From contig JBLMZM010000361.1 in NCBI GenBank assembly GCA_050258815.1, forward strand, positions 1 through 64,000: a stretch of 64,000 nucleotides of DNA, in the 5' to 3' direction. Numbering within the stretch: the stretch's first letter is position 1; every line of letters begins with the position of its first letter. Position numbers and translations under genes: made by a program. The stretch comes from JAAXKN01 sp050258815. GTDB lineage: Bacteria; Bacteroidota; Ignavibacteria; Ignavibacteriales; SURF-24. This document shows, in pieces, positions 51,282-58,917 of the stretch. The notes below the pieces were generated by a model, which ran no database searches, was not told where the DNA came from, and saw nothing but the letters and a program-made list of their open reading frames with translations.

Positions 51282-51791
51282 ATGAAGCAAAAAGAAGAAA
51301 ACGAAAAACCTGTATTTAATTCAAAGAGAGTAAAAAGGACTTATACACAGAAGATCAATTCAACTCCGGATAAAATTTTCCCGCTTTTGTGTCCCAAAAG
51401 AGAACTTGACTGGCTGGATGGCTGGCACTATGAAATGGTATACTCGGAATCCGGCTTTGCCGAGGAAGGGGCCATATTCAAGACAAAGCATGAAGGGACG
51501 GTGGATACAATATGGGTGGTTACAAAACATGACAAGGAAAACTTCATAGTTGAATTCGTGAGGATGACCTGGGAAACCGTGGTTGTAAAGATAAACATGA
51601 AACTGGAGGATAATTACAACGGTACCTCAGACCTTCACATAGAATACATATTTACATCAATTACTGAAAAGGGAAGTGAATTTATCGATGGTAAGTCCTC
51701 CAGGCAGTTTCTAGACATGATGAAGTGGTGGGAGAAATCGCTGAACTATTACCTGGAAACCGGAAATAAACTTCTGGCCCTTAAACTTTGA
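51282..51791 (+). CDS. SRPBCC/START-like protein
   Basis: A 169-residue protein with the helix-grip pattern: a first strand (YTQKINSTPDKIFPLLCPK), a long run of beta strands (YEMVYSESGFAEEGAIFKTK, DTIWVVTKHDKENFIVEFVR) and a long C-terminal helix (FLDMMKWWEKSLNYYLE). Such proteins bind lipids or small hydrophobic molecules in their cavity or help other proteins. No further assignment can be made. Confidence 0.65.
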   Translation: MKQKEENEKPVFNSKRVKRTYTQKINSTPDKIFPLLCPKRELDWLDGWHYEMVYSESGFAEEGAIFKTKHEGTVDTIWVVTKHDKENFIVEFVRMTWETVVVKINMKLEDNYNGTSDLHIEYIFTSITEKGSEFIDGKSSRQFLDMMKWWEKSLNYYLETGNKLLALKL

Positions 51792-51908
51792 GAGCTGAAT
51801 GGTTCTTCAGATTTTCCTTTTTGTTTTAAAAATTATTTCTAAATTTGATGTCTTCTGTTTTCGAAGGGATTGGAACAGAAGAGAATAATATTCCACTAAA
51901 GAGAAAAA

Positions 51909-52325
51909 ATGCCGTTAAACAAATCGCAGGAAACTTTAGCTGAAAAACTTGGTTTAAAAAGAGGAATTAAGTTATTAATTCTTAATCCAATTGAAAATAT
52001 GTTCGAAATGCTGTCCCCGCTGCATGAAATTACAATCCTGTTGCGTAAAGTAAAGGGAAGTGCTGACCTGGCACTCTGTTTTTTCAATACGAGAAAACAG
52101 CTGGATCAGGAATTGCCGCGCCTGGAAGGCCTGTTGAGGGCAGGGGGATTTATCTGGATATGCTGGCCTGCTGCAGAAAACGGGTTTGAATCCAGTCTGG
52201 ACGAAAGCTATATAAGGCAGGCTTGTAAGACCATGGGACTGCTGGAAACAGAAACCTGCAGGCTTGACGGAAATTGGAGCGGGATAAAATTTGTACCCGC
52301 AACTATGAATGATTATGGTATTTAA
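51909..52325 (+). CDS. DUF3052-like protein
   Basis: A 138-residue protein with KSQETLAEKLGLKRGIKLLIL near the start and a middle part that alternates strand and helix (ADLALCFFNTRKQLDQELPRL, GGFIWICWPAAE), like the DUF3052 family. The family has no known function. It precedes the alpha/beta hydrolase by 44 bases on the same strand; the two may be co-transcribed. Confidence 0.65.
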   Translation: MPLNKSQETLAEKLGLKRGIKLLILNPIENMFEMLSPLHEITILLRKVKGSADLALCFFNTRKQLDQELPRLEGLLRAGGFIWICWPAAENGFESSLDESYIRQACKTMGLLETETCRLDGNWSGIKFVPATMNDYGI

Positions 52326-52369
52326 GATCGGCAAAAGAAACGAAAAGGTCAGGAAGAAAACAGGGCAAG

Positions 52370-53224
52370 ATGGTACAAAAGGAATTCTGCTGGACAACTG
52401 AAGACGGTGTAAATATATTTGGACAACTATGGCAGCCCGTAGATGAAACCAGGGCGGTGGTCTGCCTGGTGCATGGACTTGGCGAACACAGCAGCCGTTA
52501 TAAAACGCTGCCCCGGCGCCTAGTGGATGCCGGGTTTGCTCTTGTGGCTTTTGATATGAGGGGACACGGCAAGTCCGGCGGCAAGAGGGGACATACGCCC
52601 TCATACAAGGACATGATGGACGGCATTTCCAGACTGCTTGGTGAGGCTTCCTTGCGTTTTCCCGAGAAGGACCTTTTCCTTTATGGACACAGCATGGGCG
52701 GCAATCTCGTTATAAATTATGCCCTGAGGTATAAGTCCCATATAAAAGGTGTGATTGCAACAGGACCCTGGCTCCGCCTTTCAAACCCTCCAGGACCCTG
52801 CATGATTCGGGTGGCAAAATTACTGGACCGCTTCTGGCCAAGCCTCAGGACCTGGAACGGCATTAAACCCAAAAGTCTTTCACACAGGGAAAAAGAGAAG
52901 CACTCTGCGAAAGATCCCTATATGCACCCCTGGATATCGATGCGTACGTTTGTTGAGGTGCACGAAGCCGGCTACTATGCGCTCAGACATGCCGCTGATC
53001 TGCGGTACCCGCTGCTGCTGCTGCACGGCAGCGAAGACAATGTCACATCAGCCGAGGCGAGCAGGGAATTTGCCCGAAGCGCCAAAGACAACTGCAGCAT
53101 TATTATCTACGAGGGGCTCTATCACGAGGTGCACAATGAACCGAGGAATGAAGAGATATTCTCGGATGTGGTATCCTGGCTCGACTCCAATCTTAGCCTC
53201 GCCGACAGCAGCACAGAACGCTGA
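52370..53224 (+). CDS. alpha/beta hydrolase of the monoacylglycerol-lipase type
   Basis: A 284-residue enzyme. VHGLGEHSSRY is the oxyanion-hole region, YGHSMGGN carries the catalytic serine (Ser108), GSEDNVTS the aspartate and YHEVHNE the histidine, so the triad is complete. RGHGKSGGKRGH in the lid area is typical of lysophospholipase/monoglyceride lipases. No signal peptide: it should act in the cytoplasm. The natural substrate is probably a monoacylglycerol or lysophospholipid, by family resemblance only. Confidence 0.88.
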   Translation: MVQKEFCWTTEDGVNIFGQLWQPVDETRAVVCLVHGLGEHSSRYKTLPRRLVDAGFALVAFDMRGHGKSGGKRGHTPSYKDMMDGISRLLGEASLRFPEKDLFLYGHSMGGNLVINYALRYKSHIKGVIATGPWLRLSNPPGPCMIRVAKLLDRFWPSLRTWNGIKPKSLSHREKEKHSAKDPYMHPWISMRTFVEVHEAGYYALRHAADLRYPLLLLHGSEDNVTSAEASREFARSAKDNCSIIIYEGLYHEVHNEPRNEEIFSDVVSWLDSNLSLADSSTER

Positions 53225-53499
53225 TTCCAATCCTTGTTAATCTGTTCTATATTCTTTAAGGAGAATGCGCAGGGACTGTAGATAATTCCGGATTCATTAA
53301 AACCGGGAAGTTAATCTTCCCGCATAAAATAAGAACATTTTAAAATATTGTACCGAAACCAGCATTTTGAATTTATTATCCTGTTAAACCAGGTAAAATA
53401 ATATTGCATTGAGTTAAAATTATGAAGGAGTTTATTTCCCCTCTATTATTTTAATTTTGTTCCTTTATTGTTTGTTTGTGCACGTGGTTTTGTGTGCCC

Positions 53500-53515
53500 G
53501 TCCGCCGCGGCGGAC
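53500..53515. repeat. 16-base GC palindrome GTCCGCCGCGGCGGAC
   Basis: Perfect palindrome, flanked on both sides by GTGTGCCC (53492 and 53523), in a region otherwise rich in A and T. The layout resembles a short interspersed hairpin element (REP/MITE-like). Confidence 0.6.
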
Positions 53516-53546
53516 GACGGGCGTGTGCCCCTACGAAACTTTAATG

Positions 53547-53601
53547 ATTATTTATCGATATTGTTAATTGGTTCAATTGTAATTATTTATCGATTTTGTT
53601 A
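53547..53601. repeat. two 20-base direct repeats (ATTATTTATCGAT...TTGTTA)
   Basis: 53547-53566 and 53582-53601 differ at one base; the distance from start to start is 35 bases. Confidence 0.6.
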
Positions 53602-53604
53602 CCC

Positions 53605-53659
53605 GAATCGATTGTGGTATTTTGAATCGAATGTGGTATGTGAATCAATTATGGTATTT
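53605..53659. repeat. three imperfect tandem copies of GAATCGATTGTGGTATTT
   Basis: Copies at 53605-53623, 53624-53641 and 53642-53659, each 18 or 19 bases and differing at two to four positions. They follow straight after the direct repeats. A regulator binding array or a decayed mobile element are the likeliest readings. Confidence 0.6.
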
Positions 53660-53838
53660 AATTGTTTTGGGGGTGTACCCATGCACGTAAAAAAAAGTAA
53701 ATGATAATTGAATTATATGAAATAAAATGAACACATTACTTTCAGTTAACCCGCCCTGCTTTATTTTTAAATAAATTAAATTTTAAGTTTTTCCCTAAAT
53801 ATTATATATTATGTAAAAAGCAATAAACAGAGGGAAAA

Positions 53839-54330
53839 ATGACTTTGCAGGCAATTCTTACCATAATTCATATACTTTCAGCCGTAGTATGGCTGGCTCT
53901 CATACCTGCCGATCTGGTACTAAGAAGAAATATAAGACGCTCAAGGGGGAAATCCGGTGAAAAGAGGCTGATCTCCATATACATGTATCTGGTCAACCTG
54001 TGCGGAATGATAGGCATGACGGGCATACTGATTACAGGAATAATACTAATATCCATCATACCATACTACTTTTTCTTTAGTTTTGCGTCTAATCACTGGC
54101 TGGCCACCAAACAGGTGATAATGGTTATACTCCTTGTGCTTGTATTTGCGTTTTTAATCCCTACGGCAAAGAGAGTGAGGGGTGCTTTGGGGGCAGATCT
54201 TGAAAATAATCTGCCTTTATCGGCCGATTCGTACAATAATCTGAAGAAATTGGAAACAATTATCACCATTAGTAATGTTTTAGTATTAATAAACTTTCTT
54301 CTGGCAATCACGCACAGGTATATTGCGTAA
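53839..54330 (+). CDS. membrane protein with four helices
   Basis: A 163-residue protein. Four hydrophobic helices (ILTIIHILSAVVWLALIPAD, LVNLCGMIGMTGILITGII, HWLATKQVIMVILLVLVFAF and ITISNVLVLINFLLAI) and a basic loop between the first two. The first helix with HILSAVVW looks like the start of DUF2269/CopD-type membrane proteins; the histidines could bind haem or metal. GAGGG lies before the ATG. It is followed by dxr on the same strand. Confidence 0.65.
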   Translation: MTLQAILTIIHILSAVVWLALIPADLVLRRNIRRSRGKSGEKRLISIYMYLVNLCGMIGMTGILITGIILISIIPYYFFFSFASNHWLATKQVIMVILLVLVFAFLIPTAKRVRGALGADLENNLPLSADSYNNLKKLETIITISNVLVLINFLLAITHRYIA

Positions 54331-54410
54331 TATAAACGGGCATCACTATTCTTTTACGTTGCTTTGTAGAGGTTACTTTTTTAATTTTTGATGTATAATA
54401 ATTGGTAGAA

Positions 54411-55550
54411 ATGAAAAAAGTCTTAATTTTAGGCTCGACAGGATCCATAGGGGTAAATACACTAAATGTCATCAGGAATTTTGCGGACAGATATTCGGTT
54501 GAAGGCATAACTGCAAATTCCAATATCGACCTACTCGAACAGCAAATAAAAGAATTCAAACCGTCTCTGGCAGTTGTTGGCAACAGTGATGCTGCGCGGG
54601 AATTAAAAAAGCGGGTTACCGGGTGCGAGATTCTCAGCGGTGAAGAGGGCCTGATTGAAGCCGCTAAAAGGGGTAATTATGATATTCTGGTCAGTGCCCT
54701 GGTCGGTTTTGCGGGGCTGGCCCCGACGATAGAGGGAATAAAGCTTTCCAGGAGGATCGCTCTTGCGAACAAGGAAACTCTGGTCGTTGCAGGTGAGCTG
54801 ATTACGGATCTCTGCAGGCGTCATAACTCCGAACTATTACCGGTTGATTCCGAGCACAGTGCAATATTCCAGTGCCTGGCTGGCGAAAAAAGTGAGGAAG
54901 TGGAAAAGCTGATACTGACTGCCTCCGGGGGACCCTTTCTGAACAGGGGAATCGACAGCCTGAAAGACGTTACGGTAGCCGAAGCCCTGAATCATCCCAA
55001 CTGGAAGATGGGCAACAAGATCACCATCGATTCGGCTTCCATGATGAACAAGGGCTTAGAGGTAATTGAAGCCAAATGGCTTTTCGGCGTTCCAAGGGAA
55101 AGAATTGAAGTAGTAATACATCCCCAGTCAATCATTCATTCAATGGTTGAATTTGTAGATGGTTCCATTAAGGCGCAGATGGGACTCCCTGATATGAAGC
55201 TTCCCATTCAGTATGCCCTTTCATATCCGGAGAGGCTGCCAGGCGGAAACAAAAAAACCAGGCTGCAGGAAATTCAGAACCTCACGTTTATGGAACCGGA
55301 TATGGAGAAATTCGAATGCCTGAAACTGGCATACAGCGTTATGGAATGCCAGGGTACCGCCCCGTGCATTATGAATGCCGCAAACGAAATTGCCGTGGGA
55401 CAGTTTCTGCAGGGAAAAATTAAGTTTCTGCAGATCCCGCAGCTTATAAAAGAATCTTTGAACGCGATAGAGAACCATAAAACGCCGGATATTGAAACAA
55501 TCTTTGAGTGCGACAGGCGGACCAGGGAGTTTGCCTCAAATTTATTTTAA
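54411..55550 (+). CDS. dxr: 1-deoxy-D-xylulose 5-phosphate reductoisomerase
   Basis: A 379-residue enzyme, normal length for IspC. LGSTGSIG binds NADPH; PVDSEHSAIFQC, ASGGPFLNR and HPNWKMGNKITIDSASMMNK hold the substrate and metal sites, and IEAKWLFGVP follows. It converts deoxyxylulose phosphate to methylerythritol phosphate, the first committed step of isoprenoid synthesis, in the cytoplasm. ATG 54411 is used; an earlier TTG has no support. Twenty bases separate it from rseP, which often follows dxr in bacteria. Confidence 0.95.
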   Translation: MKKVLILGSTGSIGVNTLNVIRNFADRYSVEGITANSNIDLLEQQIKEFKPSLAVVGNSDAARELKKRVTGCEILSGEEGLIEAAKRGNYDILVSALVGFAGLAPTIEGIKLSRRIALANKETLVVAGELITDLCRRHNSELLPVDSEHSAIFQCLAGEKSEEVEKLILTASGGPFLNRGIDSLKDVTVAEALNHPNWKMGNKITIDSASMMNKGLEVIEAKWLFGVPRERIEVVIHPQSIIHSMVEFVDGSIKAQMGLPDMKLPIQYALSYPERLPGGNKKTRLQEIQNLTFMEPDMEKFECLKLAYSVMECQGTAPCIMNAANEIAVGQFLQGKIKFLQIPQLIKESLNAIENHKTPDIETIFECDRRTREFASNLF

Positions 55551-55569
55551 GCAAAGGAGATAATTCTTA

Positions 55570-56925
55570 ATGAACTATGTTATATATTTTTTAATTACAA
55601 TCGCTATCCTGGTTTTTGTGCACGAATTCGGTCACTTCCTGGCGGCAAAAATTTCAAAGATGAGGGTGGATGTATTTGCCATAGGCTTTGGCAAACGCCT
55701 GGTTGGATGGAATAAGCTTACGGGATTATCCTTTGGTGACCTGCCCGATGATTTTGACGGGAAAGGCAACACTGACTACAGGATCTGCCTGCTCCCGTTT
55801 GGCGGATACGTCAAGATTGCCGGAATGGTGGACGAGAGCTTTGACGTGAAATTTGCCGACAAGACTCCCGAGCCCTACGAATTCCGCAGCCGCCCGACGC
55901 ACCAGAAGCTCTTTGTAATTACTGCCGGTGTACTGATGAACCTCATACTGGCATTTCTGATCTTTGCGGGTATTAATTACTTCCAGCAGAAGCAGTACGC
56001 AAAGACCACTACTATTGGCTATGTTGCTCACGGAAGCCCTGCCGAAAAAGCAGGCCTGAAGGAGAATGACAGGATTGTAACAGTAAACGGTAAAAAGGTA
56101 ACTTATTGGGAAGATGCTGCCTCCCAGATATATATAGATAATATAGTCAGTGACGTAAGGATATCGGTTGACAGAAACGGACAAAACGTCGTGGTGGATG
56201 CCCCCCGCAAGACTTTTTCACAGGATGCAACCAAGGGTATGCCGCTGTTGCCCGCCGGTTTTAAAGTATCAGCAGACAGCGTAATGAAGGGATATCCGGC
56301 AGAAAAGGCGGGCATCAAAAAAGGCGATGTTTTCCTGAGTCTTAATGACCAGCCAATTAGAAGTTATGGACAGACTACTTACCTGATATCGGAAAATAAG
56401 GCAAAAACAGTTCCACTGAAAGTCCTGAGGGGCCAGGATACTGTACAGCTTTCCGTTACCCCAAGCAAGGACGGCAAGATCGGTGCCTTCTTAAGCGAAC
56501 AGTTTACCGGTGAGATTGAATATAAGTCCATGAATGCAGGGGAAGCTCTCTGGAGCGGTGTAAACGATATCAAGAAAATTACTGTAATGACCTTTACTAT
56601 GCTGAGTAACGTCGTCAGGGGCAAGGTAGAATTCTCATCCGCATTCGGAGGACCGGTTAAAATTGCACAGTTTGCGGCCAAATCCGCCGATACCGGCATA
56701 ATTTCGTTCATATTCTTCCTCGGGATGCTGAGCCTCAGTCTTGCCATACTCAATATTCTGCCCTTCCCGGTGCTGGACGGCGGGCACTTTGTGATTATAC
56801 TGATTGAGGGGATAATCAGGAGAGAAATACCCATCAAGGTCAAGCTCGCAATTCAGAACGTAGGCTTTGTAATACTGCTGCTCTTTATGGCATTTGCAAT
56901 ATATAATGATATAATCAGCCTGTAA
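55570..56925 (+). CDS. rseP: site-2 protease RseP with two PDZ domains
   Basis: A 451-residue intramembrane zinc protease. HEFGHFLAAK (residues 18-27) in the first membrane helix holds two zinc ligands, and NILPFPVLDGGH near the end is the third ligand region. Two PDZ domains (about 145-225 and 230-305, with SPAEKAGLKENDRIVTVNG and YPAEKAGIKKGDVFLSLND) lie between the membrane parts. It cuts anti-sigma factors and signal-peptide remnants inside the membrane. AGGAG stands before the ATG. It is translated after dxr. Confidence 0.93.
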   Translation: MNYVIYFLITIAILVFVHEFGHFLAAKISKMRVDVFAIGFGKRLVGWNKLTGLSFGDLPDDFDGKGNTDYRICLLPFGGYVKIAGMVDESFDVKFADKTPEPYEFRSRPTHQKLFVITAGVLMNLILAFLIFAGINYFQQKQYAKTTTIGYVAHGSPAEKAGLKENDRIVTVNGKKVTYWEDAASQIYIDNIVSDVRISVDRNGQNVVVDAPRKTFSQDATKGMPLLPAGFKVSADSVMKGYPAEKAGIKKGDVFLSLNDQPIRSYGQTTYLISENKAKTVPLKVLRGQDTVQLSVTPSKDGKIGAFLSEQFTGEIEYKSMNAGEALWSGVNDIKKITVMTFTMLSNVVRGKVEFSSAFGGPVKIAQFAAKSADTGIISFIFFLGMLSLSLAILNILPFPVLDGGHFVIILIEGIIRREIPIKVKLAIQNVGFVILLLFMAFAIYNDIISL

Positions 56926-56978
56926 GGATTTCCTAAAAGGATTTTCCCAAAAACAGGTTCTGCAATATATCCCATTTT

Positions 56979-57015
56979 CTGAACCCGGATTGAAGTTAGT
57001 TCATTCCGGGTTCAG
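56979..57015 (+). terminator. hairpin after rseP
   Basis: CTGAACCCGGA/TCCGGGTTCAG: perfect 11-base stem, 15-base loop, followed by a weak T-rich tail (TTATTTC). Likely terminator of dxr-rseP. Confidence 0.65.
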
Positions 57016-57079
57016 TTATTTCAGGACCGGCTCATCTCCTGGGACTGCCATTAGTTTCACGCCTTTAATACGATAAAAC

Positions 57080-57111
57080 TGTAGGATATTTCCTACATAG
57101 GTACATACCTA
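57080..57111. promoter_or_regulatory. two adjacent inverted repeats (TGTAGGA-TATT-TCCTACA and TAGGT-ACAT-ACCTA)
   Basis: The two palindromes touch (57080-57097 and 57098-57111). They lie 96-127 bases upstream of the lmo0937-like gene. The first resembles the repeat at 26572-26588; both are followed by an ATACCTA block. Probably a regulator or alternative-sigma site. Confidence 0.5.
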
Positions 57112-57206
57112 ATACTGACAACAATTTCAGAAGTTTTCTTATTCTCAGTAACCCGTAAAAATACTAAGTTCATATGTAAACAACATTAAAAGAAATGGAG
57201 GGTACT

Positions 57207-57359
57207 ATGCTCTGGACTATTTTTGCAATATTGGTGGTTTTATGGCTCATAGGGATGGTAAGTTCCTATACACTGGGCGGTTTTATACATGTATTGCTGG
57301 TAGTGGCAATTGTCCTGGCGCTGATCAGCCTTTTCCGTGGCGGCAGGAGCGTAGTATAA
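57207..57359 (+). CDS. lmo0937-type small membrane protein (50 residues)
   Basis: Begins MLWTIFAILVVLWLIG; a first helix, a short loop with SYTLGG, then FIHVLLVVAIVLALISLF and a basic end (RGGRSVV). This matches the small two-helix lmo0937/DUF5670 family. GGAGG lies 6 bases before the ATG. It is too short for most gene searches. Members are found near stress genes; here it leads a cluster with a secreted protein and a CsbD protein. Confidence 0.78.
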   Translation: MLWTIFAILVVLWLIGMVSSYTLGGFIHVLLVVAIVLALISLFRGGRSVV

Positions 57360-57441
57360 GTATAAATTACCCTGATGCAGCTGATTTTGAAAAGATGTTA
57401 CTATGTGTAAAGTGTGCGTATGAATAAATATGGAGGTAAGG

Positions 57442-58419
57442 ATGAGAAATAAAATGATGAAGTATGGGTCTGTTCTTGTAATAGCAGTATTGTTGCTCAT
57501 GTCCCGGAATTCAGTGATCGCTCAGGAATATAATAACAAAGACGTAAAGAGTGATAACCAGGAAGATGTGTACAAGAAGAAAGCGCAGCAGATGACCTCA
57601 AGACTGAGCCAGAAGCTCAACCTTTCAAAGGACCAGTCGGAGAAAATCGGCGATATTCTTGTTGATTTTCAGAAAGATGTTGCCGAGGATACCAGAACAG
57701 GAGATAAGAGTGATGTAACAGGCAGCGCTAACAGTCTTCAGGACGACCTGAAGAAGGCCGATATATCGGCAAATGATAAAATCGAAAAGATACTGCCCGA
57801 AAACCAAATATCCGCATATATGAAAGTAAAGAAGGAATGGTGGGCAAAAATTAAGGATAAAGTATATTCAAAGGATTTTATAAGGAATGAAGAACAGGCC
57901 AGCCGCAGCGATAATGACAACGACAGAAGTGCCAGAAAAACTGACAAAAATAAAGACAAGTCAGACATGGTGGGCAGCAGCAGGGATGAAAAGGATAATT
58001 CTGAATACGGACAATTTGCAAAGGAAATGGCCGTTAACCTTATGAATCAGCTGAATATCTCGCTGGATAAGGCTTCAGATGTACAGGATGCCCTGATGGA
58101 TTACGGAAAGTCAGTTGCTGATGCACAGAGCCGTTATTTTAGCAATGTTAACAGGGAAAATGTAGCAGTTACGGACAGAGAGAGCAGAAGAACGGGCGAT
58201 GTCAGACAGGACAGGACCCGAGTGGATAAAGATAACATGGTCGGCAGCAGCAGAAGCAATGAATATAACGCAAAGATACAGGATGCTATGAAATCGGCAG
58301 ATGACAAGATAGTTGATGTGTTGCGCGACAACCAGAAGCAGCAGTATGCCAAGATAAAAAATCAGTGGTGGAAAGATGTAGTGGCAAAAGCTGAGACTCA
58401 TTCTGCAAAGAAACGTTGA
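57442..58419 (+). CDS. secreted charged protein with a duplicated helical domain
   Basis: A 325-residue protein. ATG 57442 is preceded by GGAGG; signal peptide to about residue 28 (SRNSVIAQE). The mature part has two related halves: LNLSKDQSEKIGDILVDFQK...MKVKKEWWAKIKDKVY and LNISLDKASDVQDALMDYGK...KIKNQWWKDVVAKAE. Each half ends in a Lys-x-Lys-x-x-Trp-Trp motif, and the segment between is very rich in Asp, Lys, Arg and Ser with repeated MVGSS. A helical, duplicated module in the periplasm, perhaps resembling Spy/CpxP-like proteins in its overall pattern, but I do not claim that relationship. No known family. Confidence 0.65.
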   Translation: MRNKMMKYGSVLVIAVLLLMSRNSVIAQEYNNKDVKSDNQEDVYKKKAQQMTSRLSQKLNLSKDQSEKIGDILVDFQKDVAEDTRTGDKSDVTGSANSLQDDLKKADISANDKIEKILPENQISAYMKVKKEWWAKIKDKVYSKDFIRNEEQASRSDNDNDRSARKTDKNKDKSDMVGSSRDEKDNSEYGQFAKEMAVNLMNQLNISLDKASDVQDALMDYGKSVADAQSRYFSNVNRENVAVTDRESRRTGDVRQDRTRVDKDNMVGSSRSNEYNAKIQDAMKSADDKIVDVLRDNQKQQYAKIKNQWWKDVVAKAETHSAKKR

Positions 58420-58449
58420 GAAACCGGAAACTATTCTGCTTTCCGGGCT

Positions 58450-58489
58450 AAAAATTGTTTTACCGTTAAAAATCCTAAAAACAATTTTT
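58450..58489. terminator. long AT-rich hairpin before the CsbD gene
   Basis: AAAAATTGTTTT and AAAACAATTTTT pair over 12 bases with a 15-base loop. A smaller CCGGAAA/TTTCCGG stem stands just upstream. Either a terminator of the secreted-protein gene or part of the CsbD leader. Confidence 0.5.
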
Positions 58490-58527
58490 CCGTAAGTTAA
58501 AATAATCCCATAAGGAGGTGAAATAGT

Positions 58528-58713
58528 ATGGATAGGCTGGAGATAAAAGGAAACTGGAACGTAATAAAAGGAAGACTGAAACAGAAATATAGTAATCTTA
58601 CCGATGATGACCTGAAATATGAAGAGGGTAAGGATGATGAACTCCTGGGCAGACTTCAGAAGAAAACAGGCCAGAGCAGACAGGAAATAATTAATTTTAT
58701 AAATAATAGATAG
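58528..58713 (+). CDS. CsbD-family stress protein
   Basis: A 61-residue protein with the CsbD pattern: MDRLEIKGNWNVIKGRLKQK, then DDDLKYEEGKDDELLGRLQK and KTGQSRQEIINFI. CsbD-type proteins are small, highly charged and induced by general stress or salt in many bacteria; their role is not known. AAGGAGG lies before the ATG. It follows two other small stress-type genes and ends at a strong terminator. Confidence 0.88.
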   Translation: MDRLEIKGNWNVIKGRLKQKYSNLTDDDLKYEEGKDDELLGRLQKKTGQSRQEIINFINNR

Positions 58714-58764
58714 CACCCTTAAATCTGTCTATTATTCGTAAAAGATAAATACTGTACGGCTTCA

Positions 58765-58792
58765 GCAGGCCGGCCATCAAAAGCCGGCCTGC
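58765..58792 (+). terminator. terminator after the CsbD gene
   Basis: GCAGGCCGGC/GCCGGCCTGC with an eight-base loop, followed by ATAGTTTT. Perfect ten-base GC-rich stem. Confidence 0.8.
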
Positions 58793-58917
58793 ATAGTTTT
58801 AAAGAGTTCATCCTGGTTAAACTAATAGCATAATATTGCGATAATCTTCAATAAAATGACCCGATGCACTTGCATTAGAAGATTGTGAATTGTTATTATA
58901 TATTAAATCCAGAGAAG

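Larger units (their letters stand above)
53225..53838. other. 614-base gene-free region with a GC palindrome and AT-rich repeats
   Basis: No gene here has support. An open frame across 53468-53704 runs through the palindrome and repeats, lacks a ribosome site and resembles nothing, so it is not called. The stretch contains a GC-rich block in otherwise AT-rich DNA, then two sets of direct repeats, and ends before the promoter of the small membrane-protein gene. Confidence 0.55.

Noticed and set aside
53547..53659. CRISPR array
   Set aside because: Only two or three copies, joined or only a few bases apart, with no spacers of 30-40 bases and no cas gene in the window.
53468..53704. 78-codon open frame across the palindrome and tandem repeats
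   Set aside because: No ribosome site and its sequence is explained by the repeats.
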